Origin: Mucilaginibacter_A sp050955045
Lineage (GTDB): Bacteria; Bacteroidota; Bacteroidia; Sphingobacteriales; Sphingobacteriaceae
DNA: 64,000 bases
Reading direction: 5' to 3'
Assembly: GCA_050955045.1 (NCBI GenBank)
Contig: JBPBQV010000019.1
Coordinates: 116,230-180,229, forward strand
Shown: positions 43,770 through 54,185 of the stretch, piece by piece
Layout: each line of letters opens with the position of its first letter
How positions within the stretch are numbered: position 1 is the first letter of the stretch
The notes under the pieces: model-generated
Told to the model about the DNA's origin: nothing
Database searches by the model: none
What the model saw: only the letters and a program-made list of their open reading frames with translations
Translations under genes and position numbers: made by a program

Positions 43770-43875
43770 GCTTATGAAGAAAGGCGGAGGGATTAGACCC
43801 AACGATGTCTTAGCAACCTGTACTTACAAGGTGCTGCATTCTACTCAAACCAATTTTAGGTTGAGAAAGATAAGC
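43770..43875 (+). ncRNA. SAM riboswitch (S-box family) controlling metH
   Basis: The outer stem P1 pairs GCTTAT (43770-43775) with ATAAGC (43870-43875). The conserved core is present: AGAAAGGCGGAGGGATTAG..CCC, then GATGTCTTAGCAACCTG and GGTGCTGCATTCTACTC, and the 3' strand GAGAAAGATAAG. This is the Bacteroidota form of the S-box leader. It ends ~100 nt before metH, so SAM should shut down methionine synthase and the metF behind it. No T-tract is visible before the ATG, so control may be translational. Confidence 0.9.
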
Positions 43876-43977
43876 GAAAGAGGAATCTAAAAACCAAATT
43901 TCGATATAAGCCAAATTAGTTTTCAGTTGTAAGTTTTCCGTTTAAACTTATAACCGGCAACTGACAATAAACAACTC

Positions 43978-46900
43978 ATGAATATCGAACAAGAATTACA
44001 AAAACGAGTCCTGATTATTGATGGCGCGATGGGCACCATGATCCAGCGGTATAAGTTAGAAGAAGAAGATTTCCGTGGAGAACGTTTTCGTGATCATCAT
44101 TCTGATTTAAAAGGAAATAACGATTTACTGAATATCACACGGCCGGATATCATCAAAGCCATTCATGCAGAATACCTGGATGCCGGCGCTGATATTATCG
44201 AAACAAATACGTTTAGCACACAAATAATTTCTCTGGCTGATTATCACCTGGAAGAACTGGCTTACGAACTCAGTTTTGAAGGTGCAAAAATAGCACGCGA
44301 AGTTGTAGATGAATATAATTTAAAAACGCCCGAAAAACCGCGTTTTGTGGCTGGAGCTGTTGGTCCAACAAACCGTACAGCTTCTCTTTCGCCGGATGTA
44401 AATGATCCCGGTTATCGCGCAGTCAGCTTTGATGATCTGGAAGCAGCTTATTACGATCAGGTGCGCGGCCTGGTTGATGGCGGTTCTGATGTGCTTTTGG
44501 TAGAAACTATTTTTGATACGCTAAATGCTAAAGCAGCACTTTTCGCGATCGATCGGTATGCTTCTTTTACCGGCAAAAAGTTACCAATCATGATTTCCGG
44601 AACCATTACCGATGCTTCCGGCCGTACACTTTCCGGACAAACGGTTGAAGCTTTCTGGAATTCCATCCGCCACGCTAATTTACTTTCCGTGGGTTTAAAT
44701 TGTGCGTTGGGTGCTAAAGATATGCGACCGCACTTGGAAGAACTTTCACAAAAAGCCGATGTGTATATTTCGGCTTATCCAAATGCCGGTTTGCCAAATG
44801 AGTTTGGTGCATATGATGAAGTGCCGCATGAAACAGCACATTTAGTGGAAGATTTCCTGCAGTCAGGCTTTGTTAATATTGTTGGTGGTTGCTGCGGAAC
44901 AACGCCGGATCACATTAAATGTATTGCAGAAAAAGCGACTAAATATCCACCGCGACAAAAACCGCAAATCGAACCAAATATGCGTTTAAGCGGTTTGGAA
45001 GCAGTCACCATTACGCCCGAAAGCATATTTGTAAACGTTGGGGAACGAACCAACATTACCGGTTCGCCCAAATTTTCCAAGCTGATTTTAGCGGAGAATT
45101 ATGAAGAAGCTTTAACCGTTGCCCGCCAGCAGGTAGAAGGCGGCGCGCAGGTGATCGATATCAACATGGATGAAGGCATGATTGATTCGGAAGGGGTTAT
45201 GGTGAAGTTTCTGAATCTTGTTGCTTCTGAACCTGATATTTCCAAGCTGCCCATCATGGTCGATTCCTCCAAATGGACGGTTATTGAAGCCGGCTTGAAA
45301 TGTTTGCAGGGAAAAGGCATTGTCAATTCCATATCTTTAAAAGAAGGAGAAGGGATTTTCAAAGAACACGCGCGCAAAATCATGAATTACGGTGCCGCAA
45401 CCGTGGTGATGGCGTTTGATGAAAACGGTCAGGCAGATAATTACGAGCGCCGCATTGAAATTTGCAAGCGCAGTTACGATATTTTAGTTGATGAATTAGG
45501 TTTTCCGCCGCAGGACATCATCTTCGATCCAAACATCTTAACCGTTGCAACGGGTTTGGAAGAGCATAACAACTACGCGGTTGATTTTATCAACGCTACA
45601 CGTTGGATCAAGCAAAATCTGCCGATGGCAAAAGTGAGCGGCGGGGTAAGTAATATTTCGTTTTCTTTTAGAGGGAATAATGTGGTGCGTGAAGCAATGC
45701 ACTCAGCGTTTCTATATCACGCCATCCAGGCCGGAATGGATATGGGCATTGTCAACGCCGGAATGCTGGAAGTTTACGAACAAATTCCAAAAGATTTGCT
45801 GGAACTGGTGGAAGACGTGCTGTTAAACCGGCGTGAAGATGCCACAGAACGATTGGTTACTTTCGCTGATACGGTAAAAAGTAAAGGAAAAGAAATTGTG
45901 CGTGATGAAGAATGGCGCAAAGAACCGGTTGAAAAACGCTTGTCGCACGCGTTGGTAAAAGGCATTATTGAGTATCTGGACGCTGATGTGGAAGAAGCAC
46001 GCCAGAAAGCCAGTAAACCACTAGAAGTTATCGAAGGTCCGCTAATGGATGGCATGAATGTAGTTGGTGATTTGTTTGGTGCCGGGAAAATGTTTTTGCC
46101 GCAGGTTGTAAAATCTGCCCGCGTGATGAAAAAAGCGGTTGCTTACCTTTTGCCTTTTATCGAAGAAGAAAAAGCGCGTGTGATTTCTGCAGGAGAAGGA
46201 ACAGGCGATGAGCGCAGCAACGCCGGCAAGGTTTTGATGGCAACTGTAAAAGGCGATGTACACGATATTGGTAAAAACATCGTCGGCGTTGTTTTGGCCT
46301 GCAACAACTTTGAAGTGATTGATTTGGGCGTAATGGTTCCGGCACAACGCATTTTGGAAGAAGCCAAAAAGCAAAAAGTAGATATCATCGGTTTAAGCGG
46401 ATTAATTACACCTTCGCTGGATGAAATGGTGCATTTTGCAAAAGAAATGGAACGTGAAGGTTTGACAATTCCGCTGATTGTGGGCGGCGCAACCACTTCA
46501 CGGATTCACGCAGCGGTAAAAATCGACCCAAATTATTCTGGCGCAGCCATTCACGTTTTGGATGCTTCGCGAAGCGTAACGGTTTGCAGCAGTTTGATGA
46601 ATAAAGATCAGCGCGGACCTTATATTCAAAACATCAAAGAGGAATACGCCAAAGCGCGTGAAGCACATTTGAACAAGCGTACCGACAAGAAATTTATGCC
46701 GATAAAAGAAGCATCTGCACAAAAATTTCAAATCATTTTGGATGGAGATATCGCCCAAAAACCAACTTTCCTCGGTACCAAAACAATTAAAGATTATCCG
46801 CTGGAAGATTTGCTTCCATACATTGACTGGACGCCTTTTTTCCACACTTGGGAACTGCGCGGCAGTTATCCGAAGATATTTAACGATGCATTTGTTGGTG

Positions 46901-47667
46901 CCGAAGCCAAGAAGCTTTTTGATGATGCGCAGGTTTTGTTACAGGAAATTGTATCCCAAAAACAGCTTCAGGCAAACGCAGTAATCGGTTTCTGGCCAGC
47001 TAATTCCGTTGGTGATGATATTGAATTATACACAGATGATTCTCGTACCGAAGTTTTGGATACGATTTACACTTTACGCCAACAAGCCGAGAAACCGAAA
47101 GGCGAGCCTTATTATGCGCTTTCTGATTTTATCGCCCCAAAAACTTCGGGCATTCCTGATTACTGGGGCGGTTTTGCCGTTACTACAGGTTTAGGTTGTG
47201 ATGAATTAGTTGAAGAATTTGAAAAAGACCATGATGATTACAACAGCATTATGGCAAAAGCTTTAGCAGATCGTTTGGCAGAAGCTTTTGCCGAAAAAAT
47301 GCACGAATTAGTTCGTCGTGAATATTGGGGTTATGCCAAAGATGAAGATTTAAGCAGCGAAGATATGATCAAGGAAAAATATCAAGGCATTCGTCCGGCA
47401 CCAGGTTACCCGGCTTGTCCGGATCATACTGAAAAATGGACTTTATTCAAGTTGCTTGATGCCGAAAAAAATACTGGCATGTATTTAACTGAAAGTTTAG
47501 CGATGATGCCAGCTTCATCTGTTAGTGGTTTCTATTTCGCGCATCCGCAATCTAAATATTTTGGTTTAGGCAAAATTACCAAAGAACAAGTTGAGGATTA
47601 TGCAAACAGAAAAAAAATGGATTTAGAGGAAGTTGAACGCTGGTTAAGTCCGAACCTTTCTTACTAA
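43978..47667 (+). CDS. metH: Cobalamin-dependent methionine synthase
   Basis: 1229 residues with all four modules: homocysteine-binding domain with the Zn Cys pair VGGCCGTTPDH (about 305-315), pterin domain (FVNVGERTNITGS from about 350), B12 cap and B12 domain with the ligand His in DVHDIGKNIVGV (around 760) and the reactivation SAM domain with RPAPGYPACPDHTEK (around 1138). It methylates homocysteine using methyl-THF and B12. Two motif copies lie in the coding region (44558-44571, ASFTGKK; 46701-46714, PIKEAS). Confidence 0.98.
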   Translation: MNIEQELQKRVLIIDGAMGTMIQRYKLEEEDFRGERFRDHHSDLKGNNDLLNITRPDIIKAIHAEYLDAGADIIETNTFSTQIISLADYHLEELAYELSFEGAKIAREVVDEYNLKTPEKPRFVAGAVGPTNRTASLSPDVNDPGYRAVSFDDLEAAYYDQVRGLVDGGSDVLLVETIFDTLNAKAALFAIDRYASFTGKKLPIMISGTITDASGRTLSGQTVEAFWNSIRHANLLSVGLNCALGAKDMRPHLEELSQKADVYISAYPNAGLPNEFGAYDEVPHETAHLVEDFLQSGFVNIVGGCCGTTPDHIKCIAEKATKYPPRQKPQIEPNMRLSGLEAVTITPESIFVNVGERTNITGSPKFSKLILAENYEEALTVARQQVEGGAQVIDINMDEGMIDSEGVMVKFLNLVASEPDISKLPIMVDSSKWTVIEAGLKCLQGKGIVNSISLKEGEGIFKEHARKIMNYGAATVVMAFDENGQADNYERRIEICKRSYDILVDELGFPPQDIIFDPNILTVATGLEEHNNYAVDFINATRWIKQNLPMAKVSGGVSNISFSFRGNNVVREAMHSAFLYHAIQAGMDMGIVNAGMLEVYEQIPKDLLELVEDVLLNRREDATERLVTFADTVKSKGKEIVRDEEWRKEPVEKRLSHALVKGIIEYLDADVEEARQKASKPLEVIEGPLMDGMNVVGDLFGAGKMFLPQVVKSARVMKKAVAYLLPFIEEEKARVISAGEGTGDERSNAGKVLMATVKGDVHDIGKNIVGVVLACNNFEVIDLGVMVPAQRILEEAKKQKVDIIGLSGLITPSLDEMVHFAKEMEREGLTIPLIVGGATTSRIHAAVKIDPNYSGAAIHVLDASRSVTVCSSLMNKDQRGPYIQNIKEEYAKAREAHLNKRTDKKFMPIKEASAQKFQIILDGDIAQKPTFLGTKTIKDYPLEDLLPYIDWTPFFHTWELRGSYPKIFNDAFVGAEAKKLFDDAQVLLQEIVSQKQLQANAVIGFWPANSVGDDIELYTDDSRTEVLDTIYTLRQQAEKPKGEPYYALSDFIAPKTSGIPDYWGGFAVTTGLGCDELVEEFEKDHDDYNSIMAKALADRLAEAFAEKMHELVRREYWGYAKDEDLSSEDMIKEKYQGIRPAPGYPACPDHTEKWTLFKLLDAEKNTGMYLTESLAMMPASSVSGFYFAHPQSKYFGLGKITKEQVEDYANRKKMDLEEVERWLSPNLSY

Positions 47668-47689
47668 TATTGCATCCACTTATTACTTC

Positions 47690-48643
47690 ATGAAAATTAC
47701 CGATCATATCGCCAATGCAGCTGGCAAAACGCTTTTTTCTTTCGAACTTTTACCGCCTATAAAAGGGCATGGCATTCAAGGAATTTTTGATGCGATTGAT
47801 CCGTTGATGGAACTCAATCCGCCTTTTATCGATGTAACCACTTCCCGCGAAGACCACTTTTACAAAGAGCGTTCTAATGGTTTGCTGGAAAAAGTAACTT
47901 ACCGCAAACGGCCGGGAACTGTTGCCGTTTGTGCCGCCATCATGAACCGTTACAAAGTAGATGCTGTTCCGCATTTGCTGTGCGGTGGTTTTACCAAAGA
48001 AGAAACAGAATACGCGTTGATTGACCTGCAATTTTTGGGAATAGATAATGTACTGGTTTTACGCGGAGACGCGCGCAAAGGCGATGCTGGTTTTATCCCG
48101 ACGCCAGGCGGACATGCGTACGCAACGCAGCTAACAAAGCAGGTTATCAACATGAATAATGGTATTTATTTGCACGATGAATACGAAGCGGTTAAAACTG
48201 ATTTTTGTGTAGGAATTGCTGCTTATCCCGAAAAACATTTTGAAGCACCAAATCTAAAATCTGATTTCCAATTTTTAAAAAAGAAGGTCGATGCGGGTGC
48301 AACTTTTATGGTTACCCAAATGTTTTTTGACAATAACAAATACCGTGAATTTGTAAAATGTTGTCGTGAAAATGATATCAACATTCCTATAATTCCAGGT
48401 TTAAAACCGCTTACAACTTCTAAGCAACTGATCAATCTGCCCAAAATATTTCACATTGATATTCCGGAAGATTTAAGCGATGCCGTTCAATCCTGCACAA
48501 ATGAAAAAGATGTAAAAGAAGTTGGTGTAGAATGGATGATTAATCAATGCAAAGAACTGATGGAAATGGGCGCGCCGGTTTTACATTTTTACACGATGGG
48601 CAATGCGGAGCCTACAAAAAGGATTGCGAAAGAAGTATTTTGA
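47690..48643 (+). CDS. metF: Methylenetetrahydrofolate reductase
   Basis: 317 residues, TIM barrel. Family marks: FSFELLPPIKGHG, PFIDVTTSREDHFYKE, VLRGD.ARKGD near 120, KKKVDAGATFMVTQMFFDN and IPIIPGLKPLTTSKQL. It makes the methyl-THF consumed by MetH, 22 bp upstream, and shares its riboswitch control. A motif copy (48653-48666) lies 9 bp after the stop, between it and the convergent HAD gene. Confidence 0.97.
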   Translation: MKITDHIANAAGKTLFSFELLPPIKGHGIQGIFDAIDPLMELNPPFIDVTTSREDHFYKERSNGLLEKVTYRKRPGTVAVCAAIMNRYKVDAVPHLLCGGFTKEETEYALIDLQFLGIDNVLVLRGDARKGDAGFIPTPGGHAYATQLTKQVINMNNGIYLHDEYEAVKTDFCVGIAAYPEKHFEAPNLKSDFQFLKKKVDAGATFMVTQMFFDNNKYREFVKCCRENDINIPIIPGLKPLTTSKQLINLPKIFHIDIPEDLSDAVQSCTNEKDVKEVGVEWMINQCKELMEMGAPVLHFYTMGNAEPTKRIAKEVF

Positions 48644-48679
48644 TTTTATGTTGATAAAAGAAGTATTAGCTGATTCTGG

Positions 48680-49285
48680 TTATAAAATGCCAGAATCAGA
48701 CAACTCTTTTCCCAATTCTCCTGCAGAAGTAAAACGAATAGATTGAATTCCTAATTTTCGGGCGGCTTCTATGTTTCTCAAATTATCATCGATAAAAACA
48801 GCATCTTCTGGTTTTACCTCATAACGATCAAATAAAATTTGGAAGAATGCTGCTTCCGGTTTGCGAATGCCTTCATCACCAGACATAACAATTCCATCAA
48901 ACCAACTTAAAAATTCAAAGTTTCGCAAAGCAACTGGAAAAAGTTCTGATGACCAGTTGGTTAACGCATAAATTTTATATTTTCCGCTGGCTTTTAAGTT
49001 TCGAAAAATCTCTACAGAACCTTCAATTGCACCGTTCAGCATTTCTTCCCAACGGTCATAATAAGCTTCGATTTCTGCTTGATGCTGAGGATATTGTGCA
49101 ACTAAGATGTCGGTTCCTTCTTTCAAAGTTCGGCCTGCATCTTGTTCTTCGTTCCAGGCTAACGTGCAAATATTTTCTATAAAATGATTGGTTTTTTCTT
49201 CCGAATCAAAAATCTTGTTGTATAAAAGCTTAGGTTCCCAATTAATTAAAACGTTGCCTAAATCGAAGATAATGGTGTTGATCAT
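48680..49285 (-). CDS. HAD-family hydrolase
   Basis: 201 residues. HAD motif I IFDLGNVLINW, motif II ALTNWSS, motif III RKPEAAF and motif IV AVFIDDNLRN. It resembles YihX-type sugar phosphatases. It follows thrC by 65 bp on the same strand and may be the last gene of the thr operon, but nothing in the sequence links it to threonine synthesis. A motif copy (48791-48804) encodes the motif IV start AVFIDD. Confidence 0.88.
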   Translation of the reverse strand: MINTIIFDLGNVLINWEPKLLYNKIFDSEEKTNHFIENICTLAWNEEQDAGRTLKEGTDILVAQYPQHQAEIEAYYDRWEEMLNGAIEGSVEIFRNLKASGKYKIYALTNWSSELFPVALRNFEFLSWFDGIVMSGDEGIRKPEAAFFQILFDRYEVKPEDAVFIDDNLRNIEAARKLGIQSIRFTSAGELGKELSDSGIL

Positions 49286-49350
49286 GAAATTTCTAATTTA
49301 AAAATAATTGATTTTGTAGAGCAGTAATACTCCTTTTATCACTAAAAAGT

Positions 49351-50673
49351 TTAGATTGAAGTTCCTTCCTCCGCCAATAAATAGGCCTTAAAAGAAGCAT
49401 AATCAACGCCTAAAGAATCAGCTTTTTTCGGTTTATCCATCAATTCCAAAACCTGTTCTGGGATTTCAATTTCCGCAGCAATTTCATCTGTAAAAACATC
49501 CGGGAATTTACATGGATGAGCCGTTGCTAAAAATACGCCTGTGTTTTCCTGCTGCGGATGTTGTTTTTGCCAAACTTCCAACGCCAGATAAGCAATGGCT
49601 GTATGCGGACAAACCACATAATTGTGCATCGAATGCACTTGGCGGATCGCATCTGCCGTTTGCGCATCGTTAAAACTATCGCCGCTAACCAGTTTGCTGA
49701 TTTCGGCCTGATCCTCCTCAAACATATCCATAATCCGCACCCAGTTGCTCGGGTTGCCTACGTCCATTGCATTGGAAATCGTAGCTACAGAAGGTTTGGG
49801 CTGATAGATGCCGCCATTCAGAAACGTTGGAACGGTATCGTTTGCGTTGGTTGCAGCGATAAAATGCTTCACCGGCAAACCCATTTTCCAGGCCAATAAA
49901 CCTGCACCAATATTGCCAAAATTTCCGCTGGGAACAGAAAAAACCAGGTCCTTTTTACCTTCGCGCAGCAACTGGGCAACGGCATTGAAATAATAAAAAG
50001 TTTGCGGAATCAAACGGGAAATATTGATGGAATTAGCTGATGTCAGACGGAATTTCTCATTGAGCTCTGCATCTACAAAAGCCTGTTTTACCAACGCCTG
50101 GCAATCATCAAAAGTACCGTCAATTTCGATGGCGCGAATATTTTGTCCGTTTGTAGTCAGCTGCAGTTCCTGTATCAAACTCACTTTTCCTTTCGGATAC
50201 AAAATCGTAACCAGCGTATTCGGCACGCCCAGAAAACCCAAAGCAACAGCGCCGCCCGTATCACCGGAAGTTGCTACCAAAACGTTTAGTTCTTTTTCGC
50301 CTTCGCGGAGAAAATGTGCCATCACGCGGCTCATAAACCTTGCGCCAAAATCTTTAAAAGCTAAAGATGGTCCGTGGAAAAGCTCTAATACATATTTATT
50401 TTCTGTCAGCTTGACAACCGGGGCCGGAAAATTAATCGCATCATCAATAATCGTTTTTAAATCTTCTGAAGGAATAATGCCTTGCAACAGATTATCAGCA
50501 ACACGAAAAGCAATTTCAGGAAGTGAATACTGATGCAGATTTTCCAGAAAATCATTCGGTAAACGAGGTATTTCCACCGGCATATACAAACCTTTATCCT
50601 GCGGCAAACTGTTAAAAACAGCTTCCTGGAAAGATACTTCGTGGGTTTTATTATTGGTACTGTAGAGTTTCAT
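49351..50673 (-). CDS. thrC: Threonine synthase
   Basis: 440 residues from ATG at 50673 (MKLYSTNNKTHEVSFQEA); the open frame extends 45 bp further without a family-like sequence. PLP Lys in FHGPSLAFKDFGARF, and ATSGDTGGAVALG, SVPSGNFGNIGAG landmarks. It turns O-phosphohomoserine into threonine. Last of the thrA-B-C order. A near motif copy is in the C-terminus (49387-49400). Confidence 0.96.
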   Translation of the reverse strand: MKLYSTNNKTHEVSFQEAVFNSLPQDKGLYMPVEIPRLPNDFLENLHQYSLPEIAFRVADNLLQGIIPSEDLKTIIDDAINFPAPVVKLTENKYVLELFHGPSLAFKDFGARFMSRVMAHFLREGEKELNVLVATSGDTGGAVALGFLGVPNTLVTILYPKGKVSLIQELQLTTNGQNIRAIEIDGTFDDCQALVKQAFVDAELNEKFRLTSANSINISRLIPQTFYYFNAVAQLLREGKKDLVFSVPSGNFGNIGAGLLAWKMGLPVKHFIAATNANDTVPTFLNGGIYQPKPSVATISNAMDVGNPSNWVRIMDMFEEDQAEISKLVSGDSFNDAQTADAIRQVHSMHNYVVCPHTAIAYLALEVWQKQHPQQENTGVFLATAHPCKFPDVFTDEIAAEIEIPEQVLELMDKPKKADSLGVDYASFKAYLLAEEGTSI

Positions 50674-50731
50674 TTTTGAGATATGAGGTTTCAGGTATAA
50701 AGGACGCGCAATTGGCAACCGAAAACTTATT

Positions 50732-51667
50732 TTAATCTAAAATTATTGGTCCGTTATCGTTAATGGGTGAAACGTAAGTCTGGCTTTTTATTTGAATGCC
50801 AGAAAGATGGTTTGCAATTTTTTGGGTGATAAAAACAGCATCCGCCTCACTCTTAGTAAAAGCAAAAACGGATGGCCCAGAACCCGAAATCCCGAAACTT
50901 ACGGCACCGCTTTCCATCGCCATTTCGCGCATTTTATAAAAATCAGGAATCAGTATGGAACGCACCGGTTCTACCAGAATATCTTTCATGCTGCGGCCAA
51001 TCAAATCAATATCCTTCAAAAATAAACCGCTTACCAAACCAGCAATATTTCCCCATTGCGTTACCGCATCTTTTAAAAATACTTTCTGACGGATCATTTG
51101 CCGTGCATCACGCGTTGGCACATCAACTTCTGGGAAAATGATGGCGCAATACAAACTCTCCGGGTGCGGCAAACGGATAATTTCCAGCGGATCGTAGCTT
51201 CTGATCAACACAAATCCGCCCAATAAAGCTGGTGCAACATTATCCGCATGACCATAACCGCAAGCAAGTTCTTCGCCTTTCATGGCAAACGGAACCATTT
51301 CCTGTTGCGTTAACGGATTATCCAGCAAACTATTTATCGCAAACAAACCTGCAACGGTGCTAGCCGAACTGGAGCCTAAACCGCTGCCAATCGGCATTTT
51401 TTTATGAAGTTCGATTTCGAGGCCTAAATCTGGCTGACCGATATGATCCAAATAATGTTTCACGCTGGCGCTAACCGTATTTTTTGCAGCGTCCAAAGGC
51501 AAACGGCCATCATCACCAGTTATTTTTTTAATAGTAATGCCCGGTTTATCCACTCGGCGCATCACCACTTCATCGCCCGGCGCGTTTACGGCAAATCCCA
51601 ACACATCAAAACCGCAAACTACGTTGGCAACTGTTGCCGGGGCAAATACTTTTATAGAACTTTTCAT
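50732..51667 (-). CDS. thrB: Homoserine kinase
   Basis: 311 residues, GHMP kinase. Starts MKSSIKVFAPATVANVVCGFDVLGFA; ATP loop MPIGSGLGSSSASTVAG; C-terminal SFGISGSGPSVFAFTKS. It phosphorylates homoserine for ThrC. Gap to thrA is 53 bp and is nearly filled by a motif copy (51708-51721). Another copy inside (50828-50841) encodes DAVFITQK. Confidence 0.97.
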   Translation of the reverse strand: MKSSIKVFAPATVANVVCGFDVLGFAVNAPGDEVVMRRVDKPGITIKKITGDDGRLPLDAAKNTVSASVKHYLDHIGQPDLGLEIELHKKMPIGSGLGSSSASTVAGLFAINSLLDNPLTQQEMVPFAMKGEELACGYGHADNVAPALLGGFVLIRSYDPLEIIRLPHPESLYCAIIFPEVDVPTRDARQMIRQKVFLKDAVTQWGNIAGLVSGLFLKDIDLIGRSMKDILVEPVRSILIPDFYKMREMAMESGAVSFGISGSGPSVFAFTKSEADAVFITQKIANHLSGIQIKSQTYVSPINDNGPIILD

Positions 51668-51720
51668 TATTCAAAAATCTGTACTTCTTTTAACCTAATT
51701 TTTTATCGATAAAAGAAGCA

Positions 51721-54171
51721 TTAATGCGCACCCACATTTACCAGATCAGCAAAAACGCCTGCCGCAGTAACTTCTGCACCTGCGCCCGGACCTTTTACAA
51801 CCAGCGGACGTTCTTTATAACGTTCTGTGGTGAAAGAAATCACGTTATCACTGCCCGAAAGCGAGTAAAAAGCATGACCGGCATCAACCTGTTGTAAGGA
51901 AATAGAAACTTCTCCGTTTTCCAGTTTTCCGATGTATCGCAATACTTTTCCGTTACTTTCCGCTGCTGTTTTTATCGCATTAAAATAAGCATCTTCTGCT
52001 TGTAAAGCTTTGTAAAATTCGGTTACAGAACCGGCATCAATTGCTGCTTTTGGCAACATATTTTCCAGTTGTACATCACTTGCTTCCAACGGATAACCAG
52101 CATCGCGCGCTAAAATCAGCATTTTCCGCATAAAATCCATTCCGCTTAAATCATCACGCGGATCTGGTTCAGTATAACCTTTTTCCTGCGCGATTTTAAC
52201 CACATCATGAAAATTGGCATCGCCTTTAAAATTATTAAAAATGAAGGAAATCGTTCCGGATAAAATCGCTTCAATTTTAATAATCCGATCACCGGAAACC
52301 ATCAGATTTTTTAACGTTTGGATAATCGGTAAACCTGCACCAACGTTGGTTTCGTAATAAAAATCAACACCGTAACTTCTAGCCGTATCTTTAAATTTTT
52401 TGTATTGCTGATAAGTGCCAGAATTGCCGATTTTATTACAGGTTACGATGGAAATGTTTGATCGGAAAACTGCTTCATAAAAGGCAATTGGTTTGGGACT
52501 GGCTGTGTTATCGATAAAAACAGCATTCGGCAAATTCATCTCTTTCATTCGGGCAACAAACAGCTCTAAATCAGCAATTTCCGTAGCTGCGTCAAGCGTT
52601 TCCTGCCAGTTATCTAGCGACAAACCTTCCGCATCAAAAACCATTTTTCGCGTGTTGCTGATACCGGCAACTTTTACCTGGATGCCATTGTTTTCCTGTA
52701 GAAAATTAGTGTGCGATTCCAGTTGGCGGAACAAAGTTTTGCCGATGTTGCCCGTACCGATATTGAAAACGTGCAGCGTTTTATTTAGCTCGATAAAAAA
52801 AGCATCGTGCACGGCATTTAAAGCTTTGTTTAAATCCGGCCTGGAAATCACGACCGAAATATTGTATTCCGATGAACCTTGCGCAATCGCACGAACGTTC
52901 ACACCATTTCTACCCAAAGCATGAAATAACTTACCAGAAATACCAGGCGTTTGCTTCATGTTTTCGCCCACAATGGCCAGAATAGATAAGTTTTGCTCAA
53001 AAACAGGAACTTCCAATTTTTTTGCCAGTAACTCCAGCTCAAATTCCTGCTCAATCAAATGCTGCGCTTTCAAAGCATCGGCCGGATGAATGGCGAACGT
53101 AATGCTGTGCTCGGAAGAAGATTGCGTAATTAGAATAATATTGATCTGCTCTCTTGCCAACAGCGAAAATAACCGTCCGCTAAAACCAGCTTTGCCAACC
53201 ATGCCGCTGCCTTCCAGATTGATAATGCTGATGTCATTAATCGAAGAAATTCCTTTGATAGTCAGGTTTGATTTGCCGCAATCATGACGAATAACCGTTC
53301 CGGGAAATTCCGGTTCAAAAGTGTTTTTAATAGCGATCGGAATGCGTTTTAAGAACGCCGGAATCATGGTTGGCGGATAAATTACTTTAGCACCGAAGTA
53401 AGAAAGTTCCATCGCCTCAGTATAAGAAAGTTCGGGTAGCGGGAATGCTTTTTTGACCATTCGTGGGTCGGCAGTCATCATGCCGTTTACGTCCGTCCAG
53501 ATCTGGATTTCTTCTGCATTCAGCGCCGAACCGAAAATTGCAGCAGTATAATCGCTTCCGCCACGGCCTAAAGTGGTAATCCGATTTTTTTCGTTGCTGC
53601 CGATAAAACCGGTTACAAACAAAACCTGATGCTTCTTTTGCTGGCAAAAAATCTGAATCAGCTGTTCGGTTAATTCTGTATTTAAACGCGCCTGACCGAA
53701 ATTACTGTCTGTTTTGATCAATTCGGTTGCATCCACAAAACACGTTTCTGTAAAATGCTGTTCGGCGATTTTACTGATCAGGAAAGCCGAACAACGCTCG
53801 CCATAACTTAAAATCAGATCGCGCGTTTGCGATGTTAATTCTTTTAAACTGGAAACGCCTTGCAGCAAATCTTCCAGCTCATTAAAATAGAGTTTGAGCT
53901 TGGTAAAAACCGGATTTTGCCGCTGCACATCCAGCAAAGTTTTGATGATGGCAAAATGCCGCGTTTCCAGTTCTGATAAATAAAGCGCGTAATCCTCTCC
54001 AATGGAAGCCTTTTCGGCCATTTTTGAAAGCAGGTTGGTTACGCCGCTCATGGCTGATACGATTACAATTGGATTACCGGAAATTGCACTTTCTTTTTTT
54101 ACAATTTGCAGCAACGTCTGGATACTTTCGGCAGAACCTACGGATGTGCCTCCGAATTTTAATACTTTCAT
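51721..54171 (-). CDS. thrA: Bifunctional aspartokinase / homoserine dehydrogenase
   Basis: 816 residues, the usual length of ThrA/MetL fusions. Aspartokinase domain (KFGGTSVGSAESI, about 1-290, with GRGGSDYTAA), two ACT domains for feedback inhibition (about 305-455) and homoserine dehydrogenase (VFNIGTGNIGKTLFRQLE from about 463; GAGLPIIQTLKNL, YTEPDPRDDLSGMD). It catalyses the first and third steps of the aspartate pathway. The transcript starts with a leader peptide and attenuator (54186-54319). The stop codon shares its last base with a motif copy; 52513-52526 and 51963 lie inside. Confidence 0.97.
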   Translation of the reverse strand: MKVLKFGGTSVGSAESIQTLLQIVKKESAISGNPIVIVSAMSGVTNLLSKMAEKASIGEDYALYLSELETRHFAIIKTLLDVQRQNPVFTKLKLYFNELEDLLQGVSSLKELTSQTRDLILSYGERCSAFLISKIAEQHFTETCFVDATELIKTDSNFGQARLNTELTEQLIQIFCQQKKHQVLFVTGFIGSNEKNRITTLGRGGSDYTAAIFGSALNAEEIQIWTDVNGMMTADPRMVKKAFPLPELSYTEAMELSYFGAKVIYPPTMIPAFLKRIPIAIKNTFEPEFPGTVIRHDCGKSNLTIKGISSINDISIINLEGSGMVGKAGFSGRLFSLLAREQINIILITQSSSEHSITFAIHPADALKAQHLIEQEFELELLAKKLEVPVFEQNLSILAIVGENMKQTPGISGKLFHALGRNGVNVRAIAQGSSEYNISVVISRPDLNKALNAVHDAFFIELNKTLHVFNIGTGNIGKTLFRQLESHTNFLQENNGIQVKVAGISNTRKMVFDAEGLSLDNWQETLDAATEIADLELFVARMKEMNLPNAVFIDNTASPKPIAFYEAVFRSNISIVTCNKIGNSGTYQQYKKFKDTARSYGVDFYYETNVGAGLPIIQTLKNLMVSGDRIIKIEAILSGTISFIFNNFKGDANFHDVVKIAQEKGYTEPDPRDDLSGMDFMRKMLILARDAGYPLEASDVQLENMLPKAAIDAGSVTEFYKALQAEDAYFNAIKTAAESNGKVLRYIGKLENGEVSISLQQVDAGHAFYSLSGSDNVISFTTERYKERPLVVKGPGAGAEVTAAGVFADLVNVGAH

Positions 54172-54185
54172 TTGAGTATTTAATA

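Larger units (their letters stand above)
43663..43977. other. Leader region of metH
   Basis: 315 bases between the BI-1 gene and metH. It holds a motif copy (43665-43678), a terminator (43684-43720), a candidate promoter (43734-43764), a SAM riboswitch (43770-43875) and a complex inverted repeat at 43924-43963 (CAGTTG..TAAGTTT / AAACTTA..CAACTG) just before the metH ATG, which may serve as the riboswitch output stem. Confidence 0.7.

Noticed and set aside
50024..50533. 169-codon plus-strand frame opposite thrC
   Set aside because: Shadow of thrC: low-complexity Ser/Lys-rich text, and thrC is clear on the other strand.
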